Source: Chitinophagales bacterium (lineage in GTDB: Bacteria; Bacteroidota; Bacteroidia; Chitinophagales; UBA2359). From it: a stretch of 64,000 nt of DNA. Made by a program: the position numbers and the translations under genes. This document shows positions 52,588 to 61,761 of the stretch, piece after piece. The stretch lies in assembly GCA_016787295.1 (NCBI GenBank), contig JAEUUX010000106.1:1-64000 (forward strand), written 5' to 3'. Numbering within the stretch: position 1 is the stretch's first letter; each line of letters begins with the position of its first letter. The notes below the pieces were generated by a model. That model saw only the letters and a program-made list of their open reading frames with translations, ran no database searches and was not told the DNA's origin.

Positions 52588-54138
52588 ATGCAAAAAAAAT
52601 TTACTACCGATTCAGGCATAACTATTGCACCTTATTATCAAGCTACACCTTATACGGGAGAAAAAGCAGGCGACTATCCTTTTACAAGGGGCGTTCACGA
52701 AAGTATGTACCGCAGTCAATTGTGGACAATGCGGCAGTATGCTGGTTTTTCAACCGCCGAAGAATCGAACAAACGCTATAAATATCTTTTATCGCAAGGC
52801 ACAACCGGTCTTTCGGTGGCATTTGATTTACCCACACAAATAGGTTATGACCCTGACCACGAACTTTCGGAAGGCGAGGTGGGAAAAGTGGGCGTGTCTA
52901 TTTGTTCATTAGCCGATATGGAAGTTTTGTTTAAAGACATTACATTGCAGCAAATCACGACTTCCATGACCATTAATGCAACAGGCTATATTTTATTATC
53001 GTTGTATATTGCCTTAGCTCGTCGGCAGGGTGCCGATTTGCGTCAGATTTCGGGTACTATCCAAAACGATATTTTAAAGGAATATGCAGCAAGAGGAACA
53101 TACATTTATCCTCCCAAACCCTCGATGCGAATCATTACCGACATCTTTCAGTATTGTAGTCAGGAGTTGCCAAAGTGGAACACGATTTCAATTTCGGGAT
53201 ACCACATCAGAGAAGCAGGATCAACAGCAGCACAAGAATTAGCCTTTACACTTTCTAACGGCAAGGCTTATCTAAAAGCTGCCCTTGATGCAGGATTAGA
53301 TATTAACGTTTTCGGAAAAAGACTCTCTTTCTTTTTTAATGCACACAATAATTTTTTTGAAGAGATAGCGAAGTTTAGAGCTGCACGCCGTATTTGGGCA
53401 TCTATCACCCGTGAACTTGGCGCAACAGACCCTAAATCTCAGATGTGCCGTTTCCATACTCAAACAGGAGGCTCGACTCTTACCGCACAGCAGCCGCAAA
53501 ATAATATTGCCCGTGTGACTTTACAAGCCTTAGCTGCGGTTTTGGGCGGAACGCAATCGTTACATACAAACGGTTACGACGAAGCCTTAGCCCTTCCAAC
53601 TGAAGAAGCAGCCCGTATCGCTCTTCGAACACAGCAGATTATTGGATACGAAAGCGGTGTGGTAGATACCGTCGACCCTCTGGGCGGTTCCTACTTCATA
53701 GAAAATTTAACCAATGAGCTGGAAGCTAAAGCATGGGAATACATTAATAAGATAGACGCTATGGGAGGGTCTGTCGCCGCTATAGAATCTGGTTATATGC
53801 AAAGAGAAATTGCACAAGCCGCTTATAATTATCAAAAGGGAATAGAAAGTGGCGAGACGGTGTTGGTAGGCGTTAACAAGTTTGTGACGGAAGAAAACCA
53901 TAATATCCCAATTTTTAAAATCAGTGATTCTATTCGTCAGCAGCAAATAGAAAAGTTACAACAGTTGCGCAATTCACGCGACGCTGTTGCTGTTCAAAAC
54001 TGTCTTTCAGAAGTTCGTCGTTGTGCTGTAGAAAATATCAACCTAATGCCTGCTGTTATAGCAGCAGTAGATAATTATGCCACGTTGGGAGAAATTGCCG
54101 ACCAACTGCGCCAAGTTTTTGGTGAATATCAATCTTAA
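52588..54138 (+). CDS. Methylmalonyl-CoA mutase family catalytic chain
   Basis: 516 residues covering only the TIM-barrel catalytic domain (no B12-binding GxxxHD domain). Family motifs: [85 protein letters not shown] and [15 protein letters not shown]. Tyr51 in RQYAGFS agrees with methylmalonyl-CoA mutases, but isobutyryl-CoA and related mutases cannot be excluded. A separate small B12-binding subunit must exist elsewhere; none is in the window. The NamZ-like gene starts 13 bases downstream. Confidence 0.9.
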   Translation: MQKKFTTDSGITIAPYYQATPYTGEKAGDYPFTRGVHESMYRSQLWTMRQYAGFSTAEESNKRYKYLLSQGTTGLSVAFDLPTQIGYDPDHELSEGEVGKVGVSICSLADMEVLFKDITLQQITTSMTINATGYILLSLYIALARRQGADLRQISGTIQNDILKEYAARGTYIYPPKPSMRIITDIFQYCSQELPKWNTISISGYHIREAGSTAAQELAFTLSNGKAYLKAALDAGLDINVFGKRLSFFFNAHNNFFEEIAKFRAARRIWASITRELGATDPKSQMCRFHTQTGGSTLTAQQPQNNIARVTLQALAAVLGGTQSLHTNGYDEALALPTEEAARIALRTQQIIGYESGVVDTVDPLGGSYFIENLTNELEAKAWEYINKIDAMGGSVAAIESGYMQREIAQAAYNYQKGIESGETVLVGVNKFVTEENHNIPIFKISDSIRQQQIEKLQQLRNSRDAVAVQNCLSEVRRCAVENINLMPAVIAAVDNYATLGEIADQLRQVFGEYQS

Positions 54139-54151
54139 AAATACTTGTATT

Positions 54152-55498
54152 ATGATTCGAAACCTACTATTTTCTTTTGTTTGGTCAATATTGTTTTTTA
54201 CTTGTAATCCCCCCAAAAATACTACAACAGTTCCTCAAAATATACCCATTGCTGAATTTCCTTTACCTCAAAAAGATACTTTAGCAGCCTTACCAATTCC
54301 TGAAAACCCTCCTACACCAATTTCTACTCCCGCTTCCACGCCTCCTACCCCAATGCCTATTACTCCACCACCGCGCCAAGAATCGAAAGCCTTGCAAGTG
54401 GGAGCCGAACAAACGGCACAACTTTTGCCCTTGTTGTCGCATAAAAAAGTTGCCCTTGTGGTCAATCAAACCTCTTTGGTGGAAAAAAAACACTTGGTTG
54501 ACGCACTTTTAGCCGAAAGTATAGATATTGTAAAGGTGTTTGCACCCGAACACGGCTTTCGTGGAATTGCTGCCAACGGGGAGAAAATAGCTAATACCGT
54601 TGATGAAAAAACGGGACTACCTATTATTTCTCTTTATGGCAAGACAAGAAAACCAACGGCGGAAATGTTACAAGATATCGATGTATTGGTTTTTGACATT
54701 CAAGACGTTGGCGCTCGATTCTATACCTACATTTCTACGCTCTACTACATCATGGAAGCCGCTGCAAGCTATAATAAAGAGGTAGTTGTGTTGGATAGAC
54801 CCAACCCGAACGGTCACTACATTGACGGTTGTATGTTAAACCCCTTGTACAAATCTTTTGTCGGCATGATAAATGTTCCTATCGTGCATGGGATGACAGT
54901 TGGGGAGATTGCAAAGATGTTAAACGGCGAACACAAAATCGGAGACCGAACATGTAAATTAAGCGTTATTCCGTGTAAAAATTATAGCCATAAAACACCA
55001 TATAGCCTATCTATTAAACCTTCACCGAACCTTCCAAACGATTTAGCCGTTTATCTATATCCGTCCCTTTGTTTGTTTGAAGGAACAATAGTGTCGGTAG
55101 GACGCGGCACCGATAAACAGTTTCAAATCATCGGCGCACCCGAATATAATAAGTCTTTATACAGCTTTACGCCCACGCCCAAAGAAGGAGCCATGTCGCC
55201 TCCCTACAACGGACAAACGTGTTTTGGGTATGACCTTTCTGCTTTATCTGCCAAAGATATTAGAAACCAGAAAGGCATTGAATTAAAGTGGTTGATACAA
55301 ATGTATAATGAATGTCCCGATAAAAAGAAATTCTTCTCAAATGCTAATTTTTTCGACCAATTGGCAGGAAATAGCAGCCTTCGGGAACAAATTATTGCTG
55401 GAAAAAGTATTGCAACAATAAAAGCCTCTTGGCAAGAAGATTTAAAAGCATTCCAACAAGTTCGAAAAAAGTATTTATTGTATCCTGATTTCGAATAA
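54152..55498 (+). CDS. DUF1343 (NamZ-like) lipoprotein
   Basis: 448 residues from ATG 54152; an in-frame ATG at 54077 lies inside the upstream gene and is rejected. The signal peptide has a lipobox at FFTC (Cys18), followed by a Pro/Thr-rich linker (about 20-85). The DUF1343 core has LVVNQTSLV, KVFAPEHGFRG, DVLVFDIQDVGARFYTY, VLDRPNPNGHYIDG and VGRGTDKQFQIIGAPE. This family includes NamZ exo-beta-N-acetylmuramidases, which cut MurNAc from peptidoglycan fragments, so a cell-wall recycling role in the periplasm is likely. Terminator at 55519. Confidence 0.88.
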   Translation: MIRNLLFSFVWSILFFTCNPPKNTTTVPQNIPIAEFPLPQKDTLAALPIPENPPTPISTPASTPPTPMPITPPPRQESKALQVGAEQTAQLLPLLSHKKVALVVNQTSLVEKKHLVDALLAESIDIVKVFAPEHGFRGIAANGEKIANTVDEKTGLPIISLYGKTRKPTAEMLQDIDVLVFDIQDVGARFYTYISTLYYIMEAAASYNKEVVVLDRPNPNGHYIDGCMLNPLYKSFVGMINVPIVHGMTVGEIAKMLNGEHKIGDRTCKLSVIPCKNYSHKTPYSLSIKPSPNLPNDLAVYLYPSLCLFEGTIVSVGRGTDKQFQIIGAPEYNKSLYSFTPTPKEGAMSPPYNGQTCFGYDLSALSAKDIRNQKGIELKWLIQMYNECPDKKKFFSNANFFDQLAGNSSLREQIIAGKSIATIKASWQEDLKAFQQVRKKYLLYPDFE

Positions 55499-55518
55499 TT
55501 GATTCACCTGAAAACAAT

Positions 55519-55556
55519 AAAGCCCCGATACCATTGGTGTCGGGGTCTTTATTTTT
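55519..55556 (+). terminator. Rho-independent terminator after the NamZ-like gene
   Basis: Arms CCCCGATACC and GGTGTCGGGG with a three-base loop, extended by AAAG/CTTT, followed by a T-rich tail. Confidence 0.8.
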
Positions 55557-55562
55557 GTTTTG

Positions 55563-56581
55563 GGCTGTAAAAGTTACAGTATACGTGAACGAAAAAAAAT
55601 AACGGAAAAACCTTTTGTAAAAAAATTAAAAAAATCAATAAAACCATTACAAAAAACAAACCAATAAACCCTGAAAGGGTGACAAGTTTATAGCAAAAAT
55701 AAGCACAATAACAATAATAAAACCCTGAAAGGGTGACGTTATACCGTGCTTTGCGAAATAATATCACCCCTTTGGGCTTTATGTTAAGGCTTGTGTTATT
55801 GCCGTTTGGCTATAAACATTTCACACCTTTGGGGTTATTTTTTGTGAATAAATTAATGCCATAAAAATTAAGAGTTTTTTTTTGTATGAAGGCTGTAAAA
55901 GTTACAGTATACGTGAACGAAAAAAAATAACGGAAAAACCTTTTGTAAAAGAATTAAAAAAATCAATAAAACCATTACAAAAAACAAACCAATAAACCCT
56001 GAAAGGGTGACAAGTTTGTAGCAAAAATAAGCACAATAACAATAATAAAACCCTGAAAAGGTGACATTATACCGTGCTTTGCGAAATAATATCACCCCTT
56101 TGGGCTTTATGTTAAGGCTTGTGTTATTGCCGTTTGGCTATAAACATTTCACCCCTTTGGGGCTATTTTTTGTGAATAATATTATACCATAAAAATTAAG
56201 AGATTTTTTTTGTATGAAGGCTGTAAAAGTTACAGTATACATGAACGAAAAAAAATAACGGAAAAACCTTTTGTAAAAGAATTAAAAAAATCAATAAAAC
56301 CATTACAAAAAACAAACCAATAAACCCTGAAAGGGTGACAAGTTTATAGCAAAAATAAGCACAATAACAATAATAAAACCCTGAAAGGGTGACATTATAC
56401 CGTGCTTTGCAAAATAATATCACCCCTTTGGGGTTTATGTTAAGGCTTGTGTTATTGCCGTTTGGCTATAAACATTTCACCCCTTTGGGGTTATTTTTTG
56501 TGAATAATATTATACCATAAAAATTAAGGGATTTTTTTTGTACGAAGGCTGTAAAAGTTACAGTATACGTGAACGAAAAAA
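55563..56581. repeat. 328-bp unit in 3.1 tandem copies
   Basis: Copies begin at 55563, 55891, 56219 and 56547 (the last is only about 35 bases), always at GGCTGTAAAAGTTACAGTATAC. The period is exactly 328 in each step. Differences between copies are single substitutions. Each unit holds hairpin motifs AAACCCTGAAAGGGTGAC (two, plus strand) and AAACCCCAAAGGGGTGA-like (two, minus strand). Motif copies also lie at 11420-11501. No coding potential beyond short repeated frames. Confidence 0.95.
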
Positions 56582-56768
56582 TTATTTTCTGAAATGCTGT
56601 TTTTTCATTGGTACAAATATCGACACTACCTGTGGAAAAATGCAGCTTAGGTGAACGAAAAAAATACCTTTTTAATACAATTGTATTATTTTGTGCAAAA
56701 TTACGCCAATGCTGGTATTTTGCAATATTTTTAGTGAATTTTAATACAAAAAACACCGCAAAATGCCA

Positions 56769-56776
56769 TACCTTTG
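56769..56776 (+). promoter_or_regulatory. Promoter -7 element that sets the start of the thioredoxin-like cargo
   Basis: TACCTTTG lies just after an in-frame ATG at 56763 and 32 bases before ATG 56808; the latter must be the start. Confidence 0.6.
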
Positions 56777-56807
56777 CACAATAAAATTAACTAAAAAAAT
56801 CAATGCT

Positions 56808-57575
56808 ATGTTAAGAAAAATTTTTCTATTAGGAGCTGTATTGTTTACATGCCAAGTACAAGCACAAACAACAGCGATGGATTGGACAAAAACAGACTGC
56901 AATAGTGGTACCGAGCATCATTTGTTCGATGATTTAGATAATGGTTTTGTCATCGTACAAGAATACGTTATGATGAACTGTACGCCTTGTATCACGGGAG
57001 GAAATGGGCTAAAAACCTTGGTTGCTCCTTACAACACCACTCATCCCGGAAAAATTAAGCTGTATCAAACTTCTTACAACAATACAACCAATTGCACCAC
57101 AATGAACAATTGGGCAAGCACGAATAATTTTACGGGCAGCAGTGTGTTTACAATGGGCAGCAGCGAAGTAAATTATTATGGTGGTATGGGAATGCCAACT
57201 ATTGTTATTATGGGTGGAGCCAGCCATCGGGTTTTCTACACTAAGCAAGGATACAGTCCATCGGATAACGCAAATATTACCGCCGCTATTAATGATGCTA
57301 TCGCCGAGTCAGCTTTGGGTACAAAGGCTGTACAGCAAGTTAATCAAGTGCAGATTTCTCCTAATCCCGCTGTAAAAAATTTACTTATACAGTCAGAAAA
57401 ACCCCTCGTGCAAAGCGAAATCGTGAGCCTTAGCGGACAAATCATCAGCTCCGAAACGCTGTATAACCTTACTACTTATCAACAAAACATAGAAACATTG
57501 CCTACAGGCATGTACTTCGTTCGCCTCCGTGCGGCAGATGGTACGGTGTCGTTGCAAAAATTTGTGAAACAATAA
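56808..57575 (+). CDS. Secreted thioredoxin-like protein with T9SS sorting domain
   Basis: 255 residues from ATG 56808, with signal peptide MLRKIFLLGAVLFTCQVQAQ. Residues about 25-175 form a thioredoxin-like fold with Cys58-Thr-Pro-Cys61 in YVMMNCTPC and a cis-Pro-like GMPTIVIMGG. The C-terminus (ISPNPAVKNLLIQ through TGMYFVRLRAADG) is a type A sorting domain. A surface-exposed or secreted oxidoreductase is likely. It is followed 10 bases later by a di-haem cytochrome peroxidase gene, so the two may be co-expressed. Confidence 0.85.
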   Translation: MLRKIFLLGAVLFTCQVQAQTTAMDWTKTDCNSGTEHHLFDDLDNGFVIVQEYVMMNCTPCITGGNGLKTLVAPYNTTHPGKIKLYQTSYNNTTNCTTMNNWASTNNFTGSSVFTMGSSEVNYYGGMGMPTIVIMGGASHRVFYTKQGYSPSDNANITAAINDAIAESALGTKAVQQVNQVQISPNPAVKNLLIQSEKPLVQSEIVSLSGQIISSETLYNLTTYQQNIETLPTGMYFVRLRAADGTVSLQKFVKQ

Positions 57576-57585
57576 AAAAAGGCGT

Positions 57586-58662
57586 ATGAGCACGAAAATA
57601 AAATACCTATTGTCAATCAGTTTGTTTTTGGGACTGTTCATCGTTGCCTGCAACCCCAAAGATGATGACAACGACTGGGTGTATAATCCCACATCTGTTA
57701 CGGTGTCCTTGCCTGCCTTTGTGAATACCTACTTGGGGGCAATGCCTATCCCAAGCGATAATCCTTTAACAGAAGAGGGTATTGCACTCGGCAGACGCTT
57801 GTTTTATGACAAACGTTTGAGTAACGACAATACGATGAGCTGCGCCACTTGTCACCTGCAAGAACACGCCTTCGACGACCCGCGCCGTTTTAGTGAAGGC
57901 ACTAATGGAGCGTTGGGCAACCGTAATGCAATGTCTATCCAGAATTTATCTTGGGCAAACGCTATGTTTTGGGACGGACGGCGAGAAACTTTAGAACAAC
58001 AAGCACACGACCCTGTTACCAACCCTATTGAAATGCGTAATACGTGGACAACCGTAGAAAGTAGGCTTAGGAGCGATGCCAACTATCCGCAATTATTCTA
58101 CGAAGCCTTCGGAACGGCAGACATAGATAGCAATTTAGTGGTCAAGGCTATTGCACAATTCGAACGCACTTTGGTTTCTTTTCATTCGCCTTTCGATGAT
58201 TATTACTTCAACGGAAATACCAACGCCCTAACAGAACAACAAATACGGGGTAAGGATATTTATTTTGGCAAAGGGCATTGTAACGACTGCCATAGCGATG
58301 TTTTGTTGACCGATAACCAGTTCCGAAACAATGGTTTAGATAATGTATTGACGGATATTGGCATGGGGAAACCAACACAAAATCCTGACAATAATGGTAA
58401 GTTTAAAGTGCCTACTTTGAGAAATATCGCCCTCACTGCACCTTATATGCACGATGGTCGTTTTCCTGACTTGCAGGCTGTAGTAGATTTCTATAGCCAC
58501 GGAATACAGCCCAATAGCCCAAATATAGATGAACATGTTGCACCTTTTGGCAACGGTTTTGCATTTAATCCTGGCGAAAAAGCCGATTTGATAGCCTTTT
58601 TGCAGAGTTTCACCGACACATCGTTTATCAATAATCCCAATTTTAGCAACCCCAATCCATAG
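57586..58662 (+). CDS. Di-haem cytochrome c peroxidase (MauG/CcpA-type) lipoprotein
   Basis: 358 residues. A lipobox FIVAC (Cys22) anchors it to a membrane. Two haem c sites: CATCH at 86-90 and CNDCH at 232-236. Other family motifs: LGRRLFYDKRLS, FDDPRRFSEG, RNAMSIQNLSWANAMFWDGR and TLRNIALTAPYMHDGRF. Reduces hydrogen peroxide to water, or acts as a MauG-like oxidase; reductants unknown. Full length. Starts 10 bases after the thioredoxin-like cargo and is 61 bases upstream of an HMA-domain gene. Confidence 0.94.
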   Translation: MSTKIKYLLSISLFLGLFIVACNPKDDDNDWVYNPTSVTVSLPAFVNTYLGAMPIPSDNPLTEEGIALGRRLFYDKRLSNDNTMSCATCHLQEHAFDDPRRFSEGTNGALGNRNAMSIQNLSWANAMFWDGRRETLEQQAHDPVTNPIEMRNTWTTVESRLRSDANYPQLFYEAFGTADIDSNLVVKAIAQFERTLVSFHSPFDDYYFNGNTNALTEQQIRGKDIYFGKGHCNDCHSDVLLTDNQFRNNGLDNVLTDIGMGKPTQNPDNNGKFKVPTLRNIALTAPYMHDGRFPDLQAVVDFYSHGIQPNSPNIDEHVAPFGNGFAFNPGEKADLIAFLQSFTDTSFINNPNFSNPNP

Positions 58663-58723
58663 TGCATATTTAAACCTTTGCTAAAATGCCATAGTCTAAC
58701 AATAAACAAAAATCTATTGAGCT

Positions 58724-59089
58724 ATGAAAGTATTTCAAATTCTTCTTGTTTTTTTGCTTGCGATAATTACTTATAGTTTCGTCGGAGCAAAAACATTCCC
58801 ACAAGCTAACCCAAAACCAAAGTGGAAAACAGTTGTTATCCAAACGTCGGCACAATGCGGCATGTGTAAAGAACGTATCGAGGGTGCTTTATCCAACACA
58901 GCAGGCATCCGCTTTGCTAACCTTAATTTGGGTAACAAAAAAATGACGGTCAAATATGACTCACGCCAATTGACCGCCGATAAAGTACGTGAAGTTATTG
59001 TCAATACAGGTTATAATGCCGATACACAAGTAGCAAATCCCGAAGCCTATCAAAATTTGCCCGCTTGCTGCAAAATAGGTGGGCATTAG
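58724..59089 (+). CDS. Secreted heavy-metal-associated (HMA) domain protein
   Basis: 121 residues with a hydrophobic N-terminus. The HMA ferredoxin-like fold carries the metal site Cys45-Gly-Met-Cys48 in TSAQCGMCKERIEGAL, followed by ANLNLGNKKMTVKYDS and VREVIVNTGYNAD. It is probably periplasmic and handles copper or another soft metal. A C-terminal PACCKIGGH may contribute ligands. It sits after the haem peroxidase on the same strand. Terminator at 59098. Confidence 0.87.
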   Translation: MKVFQILLVFLLAIITYSFVGAKTFPQANPKPKWKTVVIQTSAQCGMCKERIEGALSNTAGIRFANLNLGNKKMTVKYDSRQLTADKVREVIVNTGYNADTQVANPEAYQNLPACCKIGGH

Positions 59090-59097
59090 TCATAAAA

Positions 59098-59135
59098 AAA
59101 ACGCAGGCGGTTGTATAAAAAACCACCTGCGTTTT
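59098..59135 (+). terminator. Rho-independent terminator after the HMA gene
   Basis: Arms 59098-59112 and 59121-59135 pair with one mismatch (AACGCAGG against CCTGCGTT), then TTTTGTTG. Confidence 0.75.
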
Positions 59136-59182
59136 GTTGTTTTTTATCCACATCATACAATATAGCGAATAAACTATACAAC

Positions 59183-59578
59183 ATGAATGCCATTGTATTA
59201 TTTGACGGTGTTTGCAATTTGTGCAACAGTAGCGTGCAGTTTATTATTACACGCGATACAAAAGCCTATTTCCGTTTTGCTTCTTTGCAGTCGGAGGTAG
59301 GGAAAAGCCTTCTGGCTACCCATCAACTTCCACCCGATTCCATAGATACCATTGTGTTGGTCGAAAATGGGAGAGCCTTTGTGCGGTCTGCTGCCGCCCT
59401 TCGGATAGCTCAACACTTAGACGGAGCGTGGCGCTGGCTGTCTGTTTTTCGGGTTTTGCCCTTGCCTTTGCGCGATGCGCTGTACAATTTTGTAGCACGC
59501 AATAGGTATCGTTGGTTTGGCAAGGAAGAAAGTTGTTGGCTGCCTACACCCGATTTGCGCGAGCGTTTCTTATCCTAA
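59183..59578 (+). CDS. DCC-type thiol-disulfide oxidoreductase (DUF393)
   Basis: 131 residues from ATG 59183, where the family begins; an in-frame ATG upstream at 59111 runs through the terminator. Motif FDGVCNLCNSSVQF contains the DCC Cys pair (Cys11 and Cys14), followed by FASLQSEVGKSLL and SAAALRIAQHLDGAWRW. DUF393 proteins are thioredoxin-like, role poorly defined. Its last 4 bases overlap the end of gldC on the opposite strand. Confidence 0.88.
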   Translation: MNAIVLFDGVCNLCNSSVQFIITRDTKAYFRFASLQSEVGKSLLATHQLPPDSIDTIVLVENGRAFVRSAAALRIAQHLDGAWRWLSVFRVLPLPLRDALYNFVARNRYRWFGKEESCWLPTPDLRERFLS

Positions 59579-59940
59579 GCCTTTTTTTTCATCACTTGGT
59601 TATCCTGACCAAATTTGAACGCCAAATTTTTGATGTCTTCCGCACTTTGTGTATTGCCTGTTGCCCTTTTATACACATCGCTGAGGGTTGCCAAAGTCTG
59701 AAACATGAAATGATTCATCTCCTCGATGGTCATTTCTTTTGACCACAAGTCAATTTGCATGGCTTGGACTGTTTCTGTGTCCCACACGTGCATAAAAAAT
59801 GCCTTGCATTCGCGGTCTTTTTCCATTGGATTGTCATCAGCATTCCACTCCAATTTTTCTGGCAAACTGTTGGCATCAAGGTGTATTTTAATGCCGATTT
59901 TTTTTAGGTGCGATAGGTTTTTTTCTTCGGTTGTTGACAA
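59575..59940 (-). CDS. gldC: Gliding motility protein GldC
   Basis: 121 residues. It matches GldC over the length: IKIHLDANSLPEKLEWNADDNP, then VWDTETVQAMQIDLWSKEMTIEEMNHF and LATLSDVYKRATG. GldC is a small cytoplasmic protein that is conserved in gliding and many non-gliding Bacteroidota, with unclear role. It starts with TTG at 59940 because no ATG is available in frame. It follows the double-SPOR gene by 36 bases on the same strand and overlaps the convergent DCC gene by 4 bases. Confidence 0.88.
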   Translation of the reverse strand: MSTTEEKNLSHLKKIGIKIHLDANSLPEKLEWNADDNPMEKDRECKAFFMHVWDTETVQAMQIDLWSKEMTIEEMNHFMFQTLATLSDVYKRATGNTQSAEDIKNLAFKFGQDNQVMKKKA

Positions 59941-59976
59941 TTTTTGGGTATTTTAAAATGAAAAATATATATAAAC

Positions 59977-61746
59977 TTATTGCAAATTAAGTTGTTGTCT
60001 CAATTTGTCTTCGTTCATCAATTGAGCTTTTTTGTAGCTACCTTTCATCCAAATTTTTCCGTTAAATTTAGAACGAATTTGATAGCCTTGTTCGACAGCG
60101 TTTTGTTCTTCGAGGTTATAGGACAAAATATCCAGAAAACCATCGTTGTTGAGGTCTAATAACCAACTTTGCACCACACCAAGCATGGTTTTGTTGCTAT
60201 AAATTTTGCTCAGGCTTTCTTTGCTGACAAATTGGTGCGTGTTGTTATTATAGACATATAGGTCTATGTTATTGTCGTTTTGGTATTCGCCTTTTCCCGA
60301 CCGCACAATATAGCCTATGTTTTGTTCATCAATATTGAATTTATACAAGCCATAAAAACTCCACACTTTGTCTGTGCTTTCGGCAGGCAGTAGGGTTTGG
60401 ACTAAGCTATTGCTCAATTTTGTGCCTTTTAACTGTTTGTTGCGTTCCACCTCTTCGATGGGTGCAGATGTACCTGCTGTGATAGTTTCATGTGTTGGGT
60501 CATACGAGTCAACCTTAAACATGTCAAACTCCACTTCTTCGAATACTGCATCAAAAGTCACAAAAGCGCTTAATTCTTGTGGGCTTGGTGTTGGCATGGT
60601 GGCGGTAATACTACCTGTTGTTGTGGTAGTTGCGCTTGTTTCGGAGAAGGTAGTTGGTTTTTTAGCAGTTTCGGTGGTGGTGGTTTTGGCGGGTGGGGGC
60701 GGTGTGACTTTCATTGGTTTAAATTCAGCTTCGGCGCTGGGTGCTGGTTTAGGTGTAGGAGCAGCAGGTTTGGCTTGAGTTTCTACTTTTTGCTGTGTTG
60801 CTGCTTTGGGTGTTTCTGTTTTGGGTTCGTCTTTGAAAGTGGAGGGTTTGGGTGTAGGCATTTTGTTTTTGACCGCATTATTAGGCACATCTGTTTCCAT
60901 TATAATGGTGGCATTGTCAAATCCCTTTTTGACCACTGTTGTCAAAGATTTGCTTGCTTGCGACAAATCGCTGTATGGACCCAAGATGACGTGGTTGCGC
61001 TGACTAGTATAGATATCTTCCTCCATATCGCGCAAAGCTCCCAATTTTTTGTTTGCCACATCATCGAGTGTTCCCAAATCTATGACATATTGCTCACCGC
61101 TACCTTCGGCTTCTTTGGTGTCAAAAGTGGCAGGTTTGTTAGCCATTGGTGTCTCTTTGGCAGGTTCAGTCTCGGTTTTGACAGGTGTTTTTTTGTCCGT
61201 CATCAACATTTCTGAGGCAGTTTCGGTTTTGGCGGGCGTTTTTTTGTCCGCAACAATCTGTTCAGAGGCTGTCGGGTCGGGAGGCGTTGGGGGTTTGGTG
61301 GTGGGCGTAACGGCAGGTGCTACAGGAATGGGTTCGGTAGCTGCAAAAAAGGCTTCGGGTTGTGCTGCCGCAAAAAAATCGGAGAGCAAAACGCCATGTT
61401 CTGTTTTGGCTTCTTGCGATGCCACATACGCATCGGGATAGCCGGCTTGTTCTACCAAAGCTAAGGCAGCTTTGGCATCGGCAAGGTTGTTGTAATAGCC
61501 CATCACAACACGATAGATATCGTTGTCGCCTTTTTCCATGAACACATTGCCTATGGAATCTAAGCCTGTTATTTGTTGGGCAAAAGAATATTCGCGATAG
61601 GCTGCTATCTGAATTTTATAGGCGTATTCTTTTTTAGGCGGTGCTTTTTTAGTGGTTTTGGCGGTTTGTGCCAATGCAGTAGTGGGTGTTTGCCACGCCA
61701 TCACACCCAAAACCAACAGTATTAGGGAATAGATAATGGTTCGCAT
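59977..61746 (-). CDS. Exported double-SPOR protein
   Basis: 589 residues with a signal peptide ending in TTALAQ. A SPOR domain lies at about 40-110 (YKIQIAAYREYSFAQQ through YRVVMGYYNNLADAKAALALVEQAGYPDAYV). A degenerate second one is near 215-285 (YVIDLGTLDD through VILGPYSDLSQAS). The middle is a long Pro/Thr/Lys-rich disordered linker, and the C-terminal domain has DLNNDGFLDILSYN, like a Ca-binding or FG-GAP repeat. SPOR domains bind denuded peptidoglycan at division sites. It is 15 bases after another SPOR gene, forming a paralogous pair. Confidence 0.85.
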   Translation of the reverse strand: MRTIIYSLILLVLGVMAWQTPTTALAQTAKTTKKAPPKKEYAYKIQIAAYREYSFAQQITGLDSIGNVFMEKGDNDIYRVVMGYYNNLADAKAALALVEQAGYPDAYVASQEAKTEHGVLLSDFFAAAQPEAFFAATEPIPVAPAVTPTTKPPTPPDPTASEQIVADKKTPAKTETASEMLMTDKKTPVKTETEPAKETPMANKPATFDTKEAEGSGEQYVIDLGTLDDVANKKLGALRDMEEDIYTSQRNHVILGPYSDLSQASKSLTTVVKKGFDNATIIMETDVPNNAVKNKMPTPKPSTFKDEPKTETPKAATQQKVETQAKPAAPTPKPAPSAEAEFKPMKVTPPPPAKTTTTETAKKPTTFSETSATTTTTGSITATMPTPSPQELSAFVTFDAVFEEVEFDMFKVDSYDPTHETITAGTSAPIEEVERNKQLKGTKLSNSLVQTLLPAESTDKVWSFYGLYKFNIDEQNIGYIVRSGKGEYQNDNNIDLYVYNNNTHQFVSKESLSKIYSNKTMLGVVQSWLLDLNNDGFLDILSYNLEEQNAVEQGYQIRSKFNGKIWMKGSYKKAQLMNEDKLRQQLNLQ

Positions 61747-61761
61747 ATTGAATAAAAGTGG

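Larger units (their letters stand above)
55499..56807. other. Long intergenic region dominated by tandem repeats
   Basis: 1309 bases between the NamZ-like gene and the next start codon. It contains a terminator, the 328-bp tandem unit (three full copies and a partial, 55563-56581), and an AT-rich promoter region with TACCTTTG at 56769. Open frames on the minus strand recur at the 328-base period and reflect only the repeat. Confidence 0.8.

Noticed and set aside
55549-56423. Three similar minus-strand frames of 72-75 codons (MILFRKARYNVT-type)
   Set aside because: They recur only because of the 328-bp repeat. The sequence is hydrophobic and of low complexity, and no promoter or coding bias supports translation.
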